A DNA stretch of 64,000 nt from CAXQZU01 sp964228555. GTDB taxonomy: Bacteria > Planctomycetota > PLA2 > JAEUHO01. The stretch is from positions 1-64,000 of the forward strand of contig CAXQZU010000052.1 of assembly GCA_964228555.1 (NCBI GenBank), in the 5' to 3' direction. The position numbers were made by a program, and so were the translations under genes. Position 1 is the first letter of the stretch; the number at the start of each line of letters is the position of its first letter. The notes beneath the pieces were generated by a model. It was not told the origin of the DNA. It worked only from the letters and a program-made list of their open reading frames with translations, and did not search any database. Of this stretch, positions 1-11,725 are shown in pieces.

Positions 1-5
1 CCCCT

Positions 6-41
6 GCGCGCGAGGCGGGCCCCGCGGCCTGCCTCGCGCGC
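6..41. repeat. Inverted repeat upstream of clpB
   Basis: Perfect 11-bp arms (6-16 and 31-41) around a 14-nt spacer, ending 22 nt before clpB. It could be the terminator of an upstream gene outside the window, or an operator or mRNA hairpin for clpB. It does not match the CIRCE operator of HrcA. A ribosome binding site AAGGA lies at 49-53, 10 nt before the ATG. Confidence 0.35.
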
Positions 42-63
42 GACCTCGAAGGACGCCCGCGCC

Positions 64-2712
<2,649 letters not shown>

Positions 2713-2728
2713 GCGCGAGGGCCGCCGG

Positions 2729-4624
2729 CTAGGACCCGATGGGCTGGCCGTCCGGCCGCCAGATGCACACCGTGGCCGAGCGCGGGCGCGAGGTGCCGTC
2801 GCTCGCCGGCCAGTGGCTGGTCCACGCGCTTTCGCCATCCTCGGGCTCGCCCGGGTGCATCACGTTGACGAACAGCGTGCGCAGGTCGGCCGTCACGAAC
2901 AGCCCGGTGATCTCGCAGCCACGCGGCCCCACGAGGAAGCGCCGCAGCTCGCGCGTCACGGGGTCCAGCGCCACGACCTGGTTGTTGGGGAACCCCGCTC
3001 CCGCGGGCCCGGCCAGCACGCGGCCCGGCGCGTCGGTCTGGATCCACAGCACGCCACGCGCGTCCACGTGCAGGCCGTCGGGGGCGCCCAGCGCCACGGC
3101 AGGCGTGCCGGCCGGGGCACCCTCGGCTCGCGCCTCGGGCCCGCAGCGCAGCACCACCTCGTGCCGGAAGGCCTGCGCGGCCGCATCGCCATCCTGCTCC
3201 TCCAGCCCCAGCACGTGGCCGTAGAGGTTGGGGGCCACCGGATTGGCGGCGTCGGCGCCCGGCGCGCCGGGCAGCCCGCGCTTCTCGTTGTAGGTGAGGG
3301 CCACCACCACGCGCCCGCTGCCGGGATGCACGGCCATCCACTCGGGCCGGTCCATGGGCGTGGCCCCCACCGCGCGCGCCGCCAGACGCGCGTGCACCAG
3401 CACCTCGGCCTGCGAGGCGAAGCCCTCGGCGGCCGTCAGGCCCGGCTGTCCCTGCACCAGCGGCAGCCAGCGGCCCGTGCCGTCGGCGTCGAGGCGCGCC
3501 ACGTACAGCGTGCCACGCTCGAGCAGGTCGCGCGGGCCCTGCCCGTCGGCGGCGAGGCGCCCCTCGCTGACGAACTTGTAGAGGTGCTGGAAACGCTCGT
3601 CGTCGCCCATGTACGCCACCAGCGGCTGGCCCGGGCGCGCCACCACGCAGGCGTTCTCGTGCTTGAGGCGGCCCAGCGCAGTGTGCTTCGCGGGCGTGCT
3701 GGCGGGGTCGGCGGGATCGATCTCGACCACCCAGCCGAAGCGTGCGGCCTCCCGCGGTTCCTCGGCGGCGTCGTAGCGCGGGTCGGCGTGGTGCCACCCG
3801 TAGCCGCGGCCCTCGGCCGTGATGCCGTAGGCGCGCTCGGCGGCCGTGGCCTCGCCACGCGTGCGCACGAACCAGTAGGGAAAGTTCTCCTCGCAGGTGA
3901 GGTAGGTGCCCCATGGGGTGCGCCCCGCAGCACAGTTGCCCAGCGTGCCGCGCACGCGCCGGGCCTGCGGATCTTCGCGCGTGGCCAGCAGGGGCGAGCC
4001 TGCGGCCGGGCCGGCGATGCGCATGGGCGTCGTGGCCGTCACGCGACGGCCGTAGGGCGAGCCGGGCACCTGCTCCCAGCTGCCATCCCCGCGCGGGCGA
4101 ACCTCGATCACGCTCACGCCCACCGCCTGCATGCCCTTGCGGGCCCGCTCGACGAGCGGCAGGTGCGGGTCGCCATGCAGCAGGTCCTGGTCGACGAACT
4201 CGTGATTGACCGCCAGCAGCCAGCGGCGCGCGCCCGCAGCATCACGCACCTCGAACAGTTCCATGCCGTCGTGGTGCGTGCCCGCCTGCAGTGCCTGCGC
4301 CGCAGCATCCTGGCGAGCGGAGGGGTCCCACGCCGGGGCGCCGGCCACCACGGGATCGCCCCACGCGAAGACCACGCGCTGCGCATAGCCGGGCGGCAGC
4401 GTCACGGTGTCGGCCCGCGTGGCCGCCACGGGAGCGAAGCCCAGCACGGCGGCAGGGCCCGTCCCGCCGGGTGCGGCCGTGGCGGGCGGCGTGCGCACCA
4501 GCCACGCCCACGCCAGCGCCACGGCGCCGCTGCCCAGCAGCGTGCGCCGCGTGAGGCCGGCCCCCGGGTTGAGGGCCTGCCCCGTGGCCAGGGGCTCGTC
4601 GCGGCGGTGGCGCGGCATCGTCAT
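2729..4624 (-). CDS. PhoX-type alkaline phosphatase (DUF839), Tat-exported
   Basis: Predicted periplasmic phosphatase of the PhoX/DUF839 family, which in characterised members is a calcium/iron enzyme releasing phosphate from organic esters. The N-terminus has a Tat signal (TRRTLLGSGAVALAWAW, twin Arg near residue 26). Family-type motifs include NHEF, TCEENFPYWF, YMGDDERF and the late segment giving NVMHPG. The length, 631 aa, is normal for the family. The ATG at 4624 lies 6 nt after a -10-like TAGGCT and has no Shine-Dalgarno, so the mRNA may be leaderless. tatC lies elsewhere in the window (43045). No pho regulon gene is adjacent, so phosphate control is not shown. Confidence 0.88.
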   Translation of the reverse strand: MTMPRHRRDEPLATGQALNPGAGLTRRTLLGSGAVALAWAWLVRTPPATAAPGGTGPAAVLGFAPVAATRADTVTLPPGYAQRVVFAWGDPVVAGAPAWDPSARQDAAAQALQAGTHHDGMELFEVRDAAGARRWLLAVNHEFVDQDLLHGDPHLPLVERARKGMQAVGVSVIEVRPRGDGSWEQVPGSPYGRRVTATTPMRIAGPAAGSPLLATREDPQARRVRGTLGNCAAGRTPWGTYLTCEENFPYWFVRTRGEATAAERAYGITAEGRGYGWHHADPRYDAAEEPREAARFGWVVEIDPADPASTPAKHTALGRLKHENACVVARPGQPLVAYMGDDERFQHLYKFVSEGRLAADGQGPRDLLERGTLYVARLDADGTGRWLPLVQGQPGLTAAEGFASQAEVLVHARLAARAVGATPMDRPEWMAVHPGSGRVVVALTYNEKRGLPGAPGADAANPVAPNLYGHVLGLEEQDGDAAAQAFRHEVVLRCGPEARAEGAPAGTPAVALGAPDGLHVDARGVLWIQTDAPGRVLAGPAGAGFPNNQVVALDPVTRELRRFLVGPRGCEITGLFVTADLRTLFVNVMHPGEPEDGESAWTSHWPASDGTSRPRSATVCIWRPDGQPIGS

Positions 4625-4630
4625 GCGCGC

Positions 4631-4636
4631 AGCCTA
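4631..4636 (-). promoter_or_regulatory. -10-like TAGGCT of the PhoX gene
   Basis: TAGGCT on the minus strand followed by exactly 6 nt and the ATG at 4624. Sigma-70 initiation about 7 nt after a -10 element would begin at the A of the start codon. No clear -35 is visible. One of a recurring set in this window. Confidence 0.4.
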
Positions 4637-4728
4637 GCCGCCCGCAGGGCTGGCGCCGCCACCCCACGGGATGACACCGCGCCACCTCGGCGGTCGGGCC
4701 GCTTGGGACGCCGTGGGCGCCCTGCGCG

Positions 4729-4734
4729 TAGCCT
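4729..4734 (+). promoter_or_regulatory. -10-like TAGCCT of the YlbF-like gene
   Basis: TAGCCT with 7 nt to the ATG at 4742 and no Shine-Dalgarno between. It is divergent from the PhoX -10, so the 117-nt intergenic space would hold two back-to-back leaderless promoters. A TTGGGA at 4703-4708 is 20 nt upstream, too far for a good -35. Confidence 0.35.
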
Positions 4735-4741
4735 TGCGTGC

Positions 4742-5188
4742 ATGAGCACCATCCCCGACCTGACGCAGTCCCTGGCCGCGGCCCTGGCCGCCGATCCTCG
4801 CACCGCCGCCCTCAAGCGGGCCCGCGCGGCCCTCGATGCCTCGGCCGCGGACCGCAAGCTGCAGCAACGCTATGTCGAGGCCCTGCAGGACGTCGAGGAC
4901 CTGATGCGCGTGGGCCGGCCGGTGGAGCCCGCCATCAAGCAGTCGCTGGCCGCCCTCGAGCAGCAGGTGCGCGCCAGCAGCGTCCTGGTGGACCTGCTGC
5001 GCGCCAACGCCGAGTTCGCCCACATGATGGAGCAAGTCTCGGCCTCGATCAGCACGGCCCTCGACGGCGTGCTGGGCACGGCCGAGCACGAGCACGGCCC
5101 GGACTGCGACCACGGCGACGAGGGCCACGGCGGCGACGAGGAGCCCCCCGCCGCCGGGCCTGGCCCCAGCCGCCTCATCATCCCCTAG
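4742..5188 (+). CDS. YlbF/YmcA-like family protein with acidic-His tail
   Basis: 148 aa, all helical in appearance, resembling the YlbF/YmcA family (Com_YlbF), whose Bacillus members act in a complex that modulates RNA maturation. Residues about 10-115 hold the helical core (repeated Leu/Ala heptads and AFAHMM-like text). Residues about 116-138 form a tail very rich in His, Asp and Glu with one Cys, suited to metal binding; this tail is not part of the core family. It starts at ATG with no ribosome binding site. The role here is unknown. It is convergent with the PASTA-repeat gene, 19 nt apart. Confidence 0.65.
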   Translation: MSTIPDLTQSLAAALAADPRTAALKRARAALDASAADRKLQQRYVEALQDVEDLMRVGRPVEPAIKQSLAALEQQVRASSVLVDLLRANAEFAHMMEQVSASISTALDGVLGTAEHEHGPDCDHGDEGHGGDEEPPAAGPGPSRLIIP

Positions 5189-5207
5189 CGCTCGCGCGGC
5201 GCCGTCC

Positions 5208-7880
5208 TCACGGGACGCGCACCAGCGTCAGCCGCACCGTGGTGCCGGGAGGCACGCGCGTGCTCGCGGAGAGGGACTGGCTCACCACGCGCAGGTCCCG
5301 CGGCAGGCCCGGCGGCCCTGAGGTGGCCACGCGCAGCCCCGCCTGCTCGAGCGCCTCGCGCGCAGCGTCGAGGCGCAGTCCCGTCACCTGCGGCACGACC
5401 GCCTGCAGGGGCGGCACCACGACCGGCGCCAGCACCTCCACGTAGGTGGCGCGCACGGTGCTGCCCGGGAACACCTGCGTCCCGGCGGCGGGCACCTGCG
5501 AGACCACACGCGTGCCGTCGCCCGGCAGCACGGGCCCCTGGTGCTGCAGATGGGCCTGCAGGCCCACTGCCTGCAGGGCCTGGATGACCGCCTCGCGCGT
5601 CATGCCCACGAGGTCGGGCACCGTTCGCTGCAGCACCGGCGGCTCGAGGGGCGCAACCACCTCCACGAAGGTGACGCGCACGGTGCTGCCATGCAGCACC
5701 AGGGTGCCGGCCGCCGGCACCTGGGCGGTGACGCGCGTGCCGTCGCCCGGCAGCACGGCCCCCGGGCGCACGAACTGTCCCTCGCGCCCGCGCTGCGGGA
5801 GGCGCTGCGCCGCCTGCGCCTGCGTGAGGCCGCCGAGGTCCGGCACCTGCACGCGCGGGCCCGGCGGGACGATCAGCAGCACCTCCTCGTAGACCGCGCG
5901 CACCAGCGTGCCGCGCAGCACGCGCACGCCCGCGGCCGGCGACTGCGACAGCACGCGCGTGCCCGTGCCGGCGCGCGGCGGGCCCTGCCGCTCCAGCGCC
6001 ACCTGCAGGCCGGAGAGGACGAGCCGCTCCTCAGCGGCGGCCGTCGCCAGGCCCAGCACGCTGGGCACCTCCACGGTCACGAGGCCCGGCGGCGGCGCAT
6101 CCAGCACCTCCGCGTAGGTGACGTCCACCTTCGAGCCGGCCAGCCACAGCGTGCCGGGTGCCGGCGACTGCTGCACCACCTTGGTGCCCAGGCCGGGCAG
6201 CACGGGCCCCTGGCGCAGCAGGCGGATGCCCAGGCCCACGCCCTGCAGGGCCTGCGCAGCCTGCTCCTTGGTGAGCCCCAGCAGGCTGGGCACGGCGACC
6301 TTCACCGGCAGGCCGTCGCCCACCGTGAAGACGAAGGTGAAGCGCACGATGGTGCCGCGCGCGAGCTCGGTGCCGGCGGCCACGGCCTGCGCGGTCACCA
6401 GCGTGGCGCCCAGCCCGAAGTGCGGGCCCTGCGGCTGCGCGTTGAACCCGGCCGCCTCCAGCGCCGCGACCGCCTGCCCGCGCGAGAGGCCGGTCAGCAC
6501 GGGCACGCGCGACGCCAGCGGCGTGAAGAAACGCAGCTCGCTGCCGCGCGGGAGCACGCTGCCGGGTGCCGGCGACTGCGCGTCCACCTTGTCGGCAGGC
6601 AGCCCGGGCGCGAGGTGCTTGAGGCCTCGCGGCGTGAAGCCCGCGAGAACGGCCTTGAGCCACGCCTCCAGCGGGTCCAGCCCCACCAGCGAGGGCACGA
6701 TGGCCGTGGCCACCGGCGGCGGGCCGCCCGCGGACACGCGCAGGGCCACCAGGCTGCCGGGCGGCAGCAGCGAGCCGGCTGCGGGTCCCTGCGCGAACAC
6801 CACGCCCGCAGGGAACCCCGAGGGCTCGCGCACCAGCGAGGCTCCCAGTCCCAGCGACTGCAGCAAGCCCAGCGCGTGGGACTCGGAGAGGCCGAACAGC
6901 GAGGGCAGCTGCACCTGCGCCGGCTGGGCCGCCGGCAGTGCCACCGTCAGGGTGAGCACGCTGCCCGCACGCACGGCGGCACCGGCGGCAGGCTCCTGCG
7001 CCAGCACCGTCCACGACGTTGCGCCCGGCTGCGCCAGGAAGGCGAGGCTGGGCACGAAGCCCTGCGCCTGCGCGCTGCCCAGCGCCGCATTCATCTCGAG
7101 CCCCACCAGCGCAGGCACGAGCACCGGCAGCTCCGGCGGCAGCTCGGCGGGCGGCTCACCGGACACGCGCAGGAACACGGTGCCGCCGGCCACCATCTCC
7201 GCACCCGAGGCCGGCTCCTGCGAGATCACGCGGCCGGCCGGCTGGGCCGGGTCGCGACGCACCTCCACGCTGGCACGCAGTCCGCTGGAGATCACCAGCT
7301 GCACCGCCTCCTGCTCCTCGAGGCCGACCAGCGCAGGCACGGCCGCCGTGGGCAGGGCGGGCGCTGCGGCCGAGGCCACCTTGAGCGCCAGCACGCCGCG
7401 GAACCACAGCGCCTCGCCGGCCGCAGGGCGCAGCTCCAGGATCTCGCCGTCGCGTCGCGCGGCATCCACGACCACCTCGATGTCCAGCGCGTAGGCACTC
7501 TCGAGGTCGGCCCCCACCTCGGCCATCAGGCGGCCGGCCACCGCGGGCACGCGCGTCTCCACGCGCAGCGCGATGCCGTGGCGCAGCACGACGGGCGCCC
7601 CGGCCGCGAGGCGCGCGCCGGCCAGCGGCTCCTGCCGCTCCACCCGGCCGACGGCCGGGCCTGCGACGGCCACCAGCACCGGCTGGAGGCCCAGCACCTC
7701 CAGCGCGTGCCGCGCCTCGTCGAGCGCGCGCCCGGCCAGCTCGGGCACCTCGATGCCCGGCGACGGCACGACCGCCGGCACCGGCGGCGCCTCCTCGGCG
7801 TGCGCGGGCGCAGGCACGAGGCCGCCGCACCACAGGGCAGCCACCACCAAGAGCACGAGACGGGCAGCGAGGGAACGCAT
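5208..7880 (-). CDS. Secreted protein of about 12 PASTA repeats
   Basis: 890 aa. A signal peptide (hydrophobic 8-20, APAHA before the cut) is followed only by tandem PASTA-type units of 65-80 residues, each opening with a phrase like VPSLVGL, VPALVGL or VPDLVGM, then a helix rich in Ala/Leu, then an SQSPAPGT-like strand. I count twelve starts. PASTA domains bind muropeptides or beta-lactams in Ser/Thr kinases and PBPs, but no kinase, transpeptidase or transmembrane segment is present, so this is probably a free periplasmic or surface wall-binding protein. The start is supported by AGGAGG 5 nt upstream. Two units near the C-terminus are near duplicates. Upstream is the divergent sigma factor; AAACTAT at 7928-7934 may hold its -10. 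Confidence 0.8.
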   Translation of the reverse strand: MRSLAARLVLLVVAALWCGGLVPAPAHAEEAPPVPAVVPSPGIEVPELAGRALDEARHALEVLGLQPVLVAVAGPAVGRVERQEPLAGARLAAGAPVVLRHGIALRVETRVPAVAGRLMAEVGADLESAYALDIEVVVDAARRDGEILELRPAAGEALWFRGVLALKVASAAAPALPTAAVPALVGLEEQEAVQLVISSGLRASVEVRRDPAQPAGRVISQEPASGAEMVAGGTVFLRVSGEPPAELPPELPVLVPALVGLEMNAALGSAQAQGFVPSLAFLAQPGATSWTVLAQEPAAGAAVRAGSVLTLTVALPAAQPAQVQLPSLFGLSESHALGLLQSLGLGASLVREPSGFPAGVVFAQGPAAGSLLPPGSLVALRVSAGGPPPVATAIVPSLVGLDPLEAWLKAVLAGFTPRGLKHLAPGLPADKVDAQSPAPGSVLPRGSELRFFTPLASRVPVLTGLSRGQAVAALEAAGFNAQPQGPHFGLGATLVTAQAVAAGTELARGTIVRFTFVFTVGDGLPVKVAVPSLLGLTKEQAAQALQGVGLGIRLLRQGPVLPGLGTKVVQQSPAPGTLWLAGSKVDVTYAEVLDAPPPGLVTVEVPSVLGLATAAAEERLVLSGLQVALERQGPPRAGTGTRVLSQSPAAGVRVLRGTLVRAVYEEVLLIVPPGPRVQVPDLGGLTQAQAAQRLPQRGREGQFVRPGAVLPGDGTRVTAQVPAAGTLVLHGSTVRVTFVEVVAPLEPPVLQRTVPDLVGMTREAVIQALQAVGLQAHLQHQGPVLPGDGTRVVSQVPAAGTQVFPGSTVRATYVEVLAPVVVPPLQAVVPQVTGLRLDAAREALEQAGLRVATSGPPGLPRDLRVVSQSLSASTRVPPGTTVRLTLVRVP
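5509..5758. repeat. Recent PASTA-unit duplication at DNA level
   Basis: An identical 25-nt stretch occurs at 5509-5533 and 5734-5758, exactly 225 nt (75 codons) apart, with further matching text around GCGCACGGTGCTGCC near 5451 and 5676. This indicates a recent in-frame duplication of one PASTA unit. Confidence 0.7.
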
Positions 7881-8133
7881 CGAGGCCTCCTGGGAGCCCG
7901 GGACGGGCGGGCTCGGGCAGCAAGAGCAAACTATGCGCCCACCCGGGCGAGCCAGCCAGAAGCCACCCCGCCGGCCGCTGGAAGGCCGTGAGGAGGCACC
8001 CGTTGACCTCCACGGGGGACACCCCTGCCCCGGGCCCGCGCAGGCGCGGCGCGTCATGGGCCGTGCGAGCGTGACCGGCCGGGGGTGGGTGGCGAGGCCG
8101 CAGTGCCCTGGCAGGGGCCAAGGAGACGATGTC
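7881..8133. other. Divergent intergenic region, PASTA gene / sigma factor
   Basis: 253 nt between divergent genes. Minus-strand signals: an AGGAGG ribosome binding site for the PASTA gene and a weak -10 (CATAGT/TAGTTT) around 7928-7935. For the plus-strand sigma factor only AGGAG at 8121-8125 is recognisable; no -10 was seen. Confidence 0.4.
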
Positions 8134-8955
8134 ATGTCGATGCACACACCCGTCCCGGGGGCAGGCGCCCCGGGGCACGACGCCGGCATTCCCGTGCCCG
8201 CGACACCCTTCGCGCCCGAGGCGGAGTTCATGCGCGGCTTCGCGTCCCTCGAGACCGACCTCCTGCGCTTCGCCTGCTCGCTGCTGCGCGGCGACGCGCA
8301 CGCCGCCCGTGATGCGGTGCAGGAGACCTTCGTCGCCGCGTGGGGCCAGCGTGGGCGCTTCCACGACCTCGACCACCTGCGCAGCTGGTGCTTCCATGTC
8401 GCTCGCTGCCGCGCGGTGTCCTGGCAACGCAAGCATGCGTGGCGCGGACGCATGATGACGCCGCTCTCGGCGCTCACCCTGCCGGAGGCCCTGCAGCCGT
8501 GGAGCACCGGCGCGCCGCCGCCCACGGCCGAGGCCCTGCGCGAGCGCGAGGCCTCGCACCGCCTGCTGCGCGATGCCGTGCGCGGGCTGCCGCATGGCTA
8601 CGCCGCCGCGGTGGAACTGCACTACCTGCACGGACACGACCTTGCGCACACCGCGCGCATGCTGGGCACGACGCGCGGCGGCGTGAAGATGCGGCTGGTG
8701 CGGGCCCGCGAGCACCTGCGCCTCGTGCTGGAGGGCGTGCTGGGACGCACGCCCGCACGCGCGGCCTCGCCGGCCAGGGCCGGCCCGCCCCTGCCGCGCA
8801 CCGCCCGGGGACGCAGGCTCCTGGCGAGCCCCCGGCTGGAGCGCCCGCCGGGGCGCCTGCACGTGCCGCGGGCGGACCCGTCGAGGGCGGGGCACCCTGC
8901 GTGTCGCCCCGCAGCGCTGCGGCTGCGCGCGAGGCCCGGTGCCCGTGCGCGCTGA
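8134..8955 (+). CDS. ECF-type RNA polymerase sigma factor with basic tail
   Basis: 273 aa. Sigma-70 region 2 (about 35-100: DLLRFACSLLRGDAHAARD, then RDAVQETFVAAW and HLRSWCFHVARC) and region 4 (about 145-205: VELHYLHGHDLAHTARMLGT, then RGGVKMRLVRAREHLR) are clear. About 68 extra residues follow, very rich in Arg, Pro and Ala and unlike any domain I know, which is unusual for this family. AGGAG lies 8 nt before the ATG. The 3' end overlaps the next gene by 17 nt, so the two are probably cotranscribed. No anti-sigma factor with a recognisable zinc motif adjoins it. Confidence 0.85.
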   Translation: MSMHTPVPGAGAPGHDAGIPVPATPFAPEAEFMRGFASLETDLLRFACSLLRGDAHAARDAVQETFVAAWGQRGRFHDLDHLRSWCFHVARCRAVSWQRKHAWRGRMMTPLSALTLPEALQPWSTGAPPPTAEALREREASHRLLRDAVRGLPHGYAAAVELHYLHGHDLAHTARMLGTTRGGVKMRLVRAREHLRLVLEGVLGRTPARAASPARAGPPLPRTARGRRLLASPRLERPPGRLHVPRADPSRAGHPACRPAALRLRARPGARAR

Positions 8956-9718
8956 CCTGCCGTGGCTGCGACGGGCGCTGCCGGCCGCCATCGCAGCGGC
9001 CCTCTCGTGGCCGTGCCTCGCCGGGCCCGTGGCCCACGCAGGCCCCGTGGAGGCTCGCGAGGCCTGGGAGCAGGCGCGCCTGCTGGCCCAGCGGCCCTGG
9101 CGCGAGCGGGTGCGCGCGTATCGCGCAGTGCGACAGGCAACACACGCCCGCGACCCGTTGCGGGCGCGCGCACTCTCCGCCGAGGCGCGCGTGCTGCGCC
9201 AGCAGGGTCGCGTGCACGCCGCCGCCGCGCTGGAGGCGTGGGCCACGGCCGCCACGCCCGAGCACGAGCCGGAGCGCGCCGCGCGCTGCGACGCGCAGGC
9301 CGGCCTGCTGCACGGCGAGGGCGACGTGCATGCAGCGCGGGCCTGCTGGGAGGATGCCGAGCGCCGCGCGCGGCGCGAGCAGCCGTGGCGCGCCGACGAG
9401 GCGTTGGAGGCACTGGCGCGCCTGGCCGCCGAGCAGGCCGAGCATGCGCGCCTGCGCTCATGGTGCCTGCACGCCGAGGCGGTGAAGGCGCGCCCCAGCA
9501 CGCGCGTCGCGCTGTGGGGCGCGTGGGGACTGCTCGCGCTGGCGCAGGGCGGGACGCCCGGCCTGCGGGCGGCCGAGCAAGCCCTTGCCCACGCGGCCAC
9601 GGCCTTCGAGCAATCGGCCCGCGCCGACCCGCGCGAGGCCCTGCGTGCCAGCAAGGCCTGGCTGGACCTCCCGCTGCGGCAGCGGCTGGCCCCCTCGGCA
9701 GGGCCCCGGGCCCGCTAG
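8939..9718 (+). CDS. Exported helical (TPR-like) protein, unknown function
   Basis: 259 aa from a GTG; a second GTG two codons later is also possible. The N-terminus has a signal peptide (basic start, hydrophobic 13-28, AHAGP). The remainder is Ala/Arg-rich and helical, with repeated patterns such as ALEAWATAATPEHEPERAAR and ACWEDAERRARREQPWRADE that suggest tetratricopeptide-like helical pairs. It overlaps the sigma factor gene by 17 nt, so it may be part of the sensing or output of that sigma factor. No known domain could be assigned. Confidence 0.6.
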   Translation: MPVRADLPWLRRALPAAIAAALSWPCLAGPVAHAGPVEAREAWEQARLLAQRPWRERVRAYRAVRQATHARDPLRARALSAEARVLRQQGRVHAAAALEAWATAATPEHEPERAARCDAQAGLLHGEGDVHAARACWEDAERRARREQPWRADEALEALARLAAEQAEHARLRSWCLHAEAVKARPSTRVALWGAWGLLALAQGGTPGLRAAEQALAHAATAFEQSARADPREALRASKAWLDLPLRQRLAPSAGPRAR

Positions 9719-9738
9719 GAGGCCCGGGAGGGCCTCGA

Positions 9739-9765
9739 GGCGCCCCAGGACGGCCCTAGGGCGCC
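9739..9765. terminator. GC hairpin after the exported helical gene
   Basis: Arms GGCGCCC (9739-9745) and GGGCGCC (9759-9765) with a 13-nt loop, 20 nt after the stop at 9718. There is no T-run, so termination by this hairpin alone is uncertain. Confidence 0.3.
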
Positions 9766-9802
9766 CCCGGAGGCCAGCCGTGGCAGCCGCGCAGGCCGCC
9801 GC

Positions 9803-9835
9803 AGGCGGCCCACAGGCGGCCCACGGGCGGCCCGC
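9803..9835. repeat. Three tandem 11-bp units upstream of cbs
   Basis: Units 9803-9813 and 9814-9824 are identical (AGGCGGCCCAC); 9825-9835 is GGGCGGCCCGC. The 11-bp period places the copies on one helix face. A -10-like TAGGTT (9856-9861) follows, so the array could be an operator for cbs, or simple slippage. Confidence 0.5.
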
Positions 9836-9899
9836 GGGGCGGGACGGGGCGGCGGTAGGTTGAGCGCACGGTGCGTGCCTACGCCCGCCCGGAGGCCCC

Positions 9900-11276
<1,377 letters not shown>

Positions 11277-11287
11277 CGGTCGCGCGC

Positions 11288-11725
11288 GTGAGCGACGCCC
11301 GCCCCGGCATGTCGGGAGCAGCCGCCGCGGCCGACGCGCTCGACGCCTTCCATGCGGCCGCCGCGGCCGCGGACGTGGACGGCCTGCTGGCCCGCTTCGA
11401 CCCCGAGGGCATCTTCCTGGGCACGGACGCGCGCGAGCGCTGGCAGGGCGAGGCCTTCCGGGCCTTCGTGCGCGAGCGCCTCGCGGGCGGGCGGGGCTGG
11501 GTGATGCGGTCGCGCCAGCGGCACCTGGACGTGCAGGGCCCGCTGGCGTGGTTCGACGAGCACCTCGATCACGCCGCGCTGGGGAGCCTGCGCGGCAGCG
11601 GCGTGATGCGACGCGGGCAGGACGGCCGCTGGCGCGTGCTGCTCTACGACCTCTCGGTGCCCATCCCCAACGAGGACCTGGCCCGCGTGCGCGCCCTGCT
11701 GGCGCGCGGTGCGGGCCCGGCCTAG
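11288..11725 (+). CDS. NTF2/SnoaL-like domain protein
   Basis: 145 aa from GTG 11288; an in-frame ATG at 11309 is the alternative. It is a small alpha+beta cone fold of the SnoaL-like type: an Ala-rich helix, then GIFLGTDARERWQGEAFRAF, HLDVQGPLAWFDEHLDH, and a final strand WRVLLYDLSVPIPNEDL, all typical of this family. Such proteins bind small hydrophobic ligands, and no catalytic role can be read here. It lies 11 nt after cbs, so is probably in the same transcript. Its TAG stop is shared with the convergent efflux gene through a single CTAG at 11722-11725. Confidence 0.75.
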   Translation: MSDARPGMSGAAAAADALDAFHAAAAAADVDGLLARFDPEGIFLGTDARERWQGEAFRAFVRERLAGGRGWVMRSRQRHLDVQGPLAWFDEHLDHAALGSLRGSGVMRRGQDGRWRVLLYDLSVPIPNEDLARVRALLARGAGPA

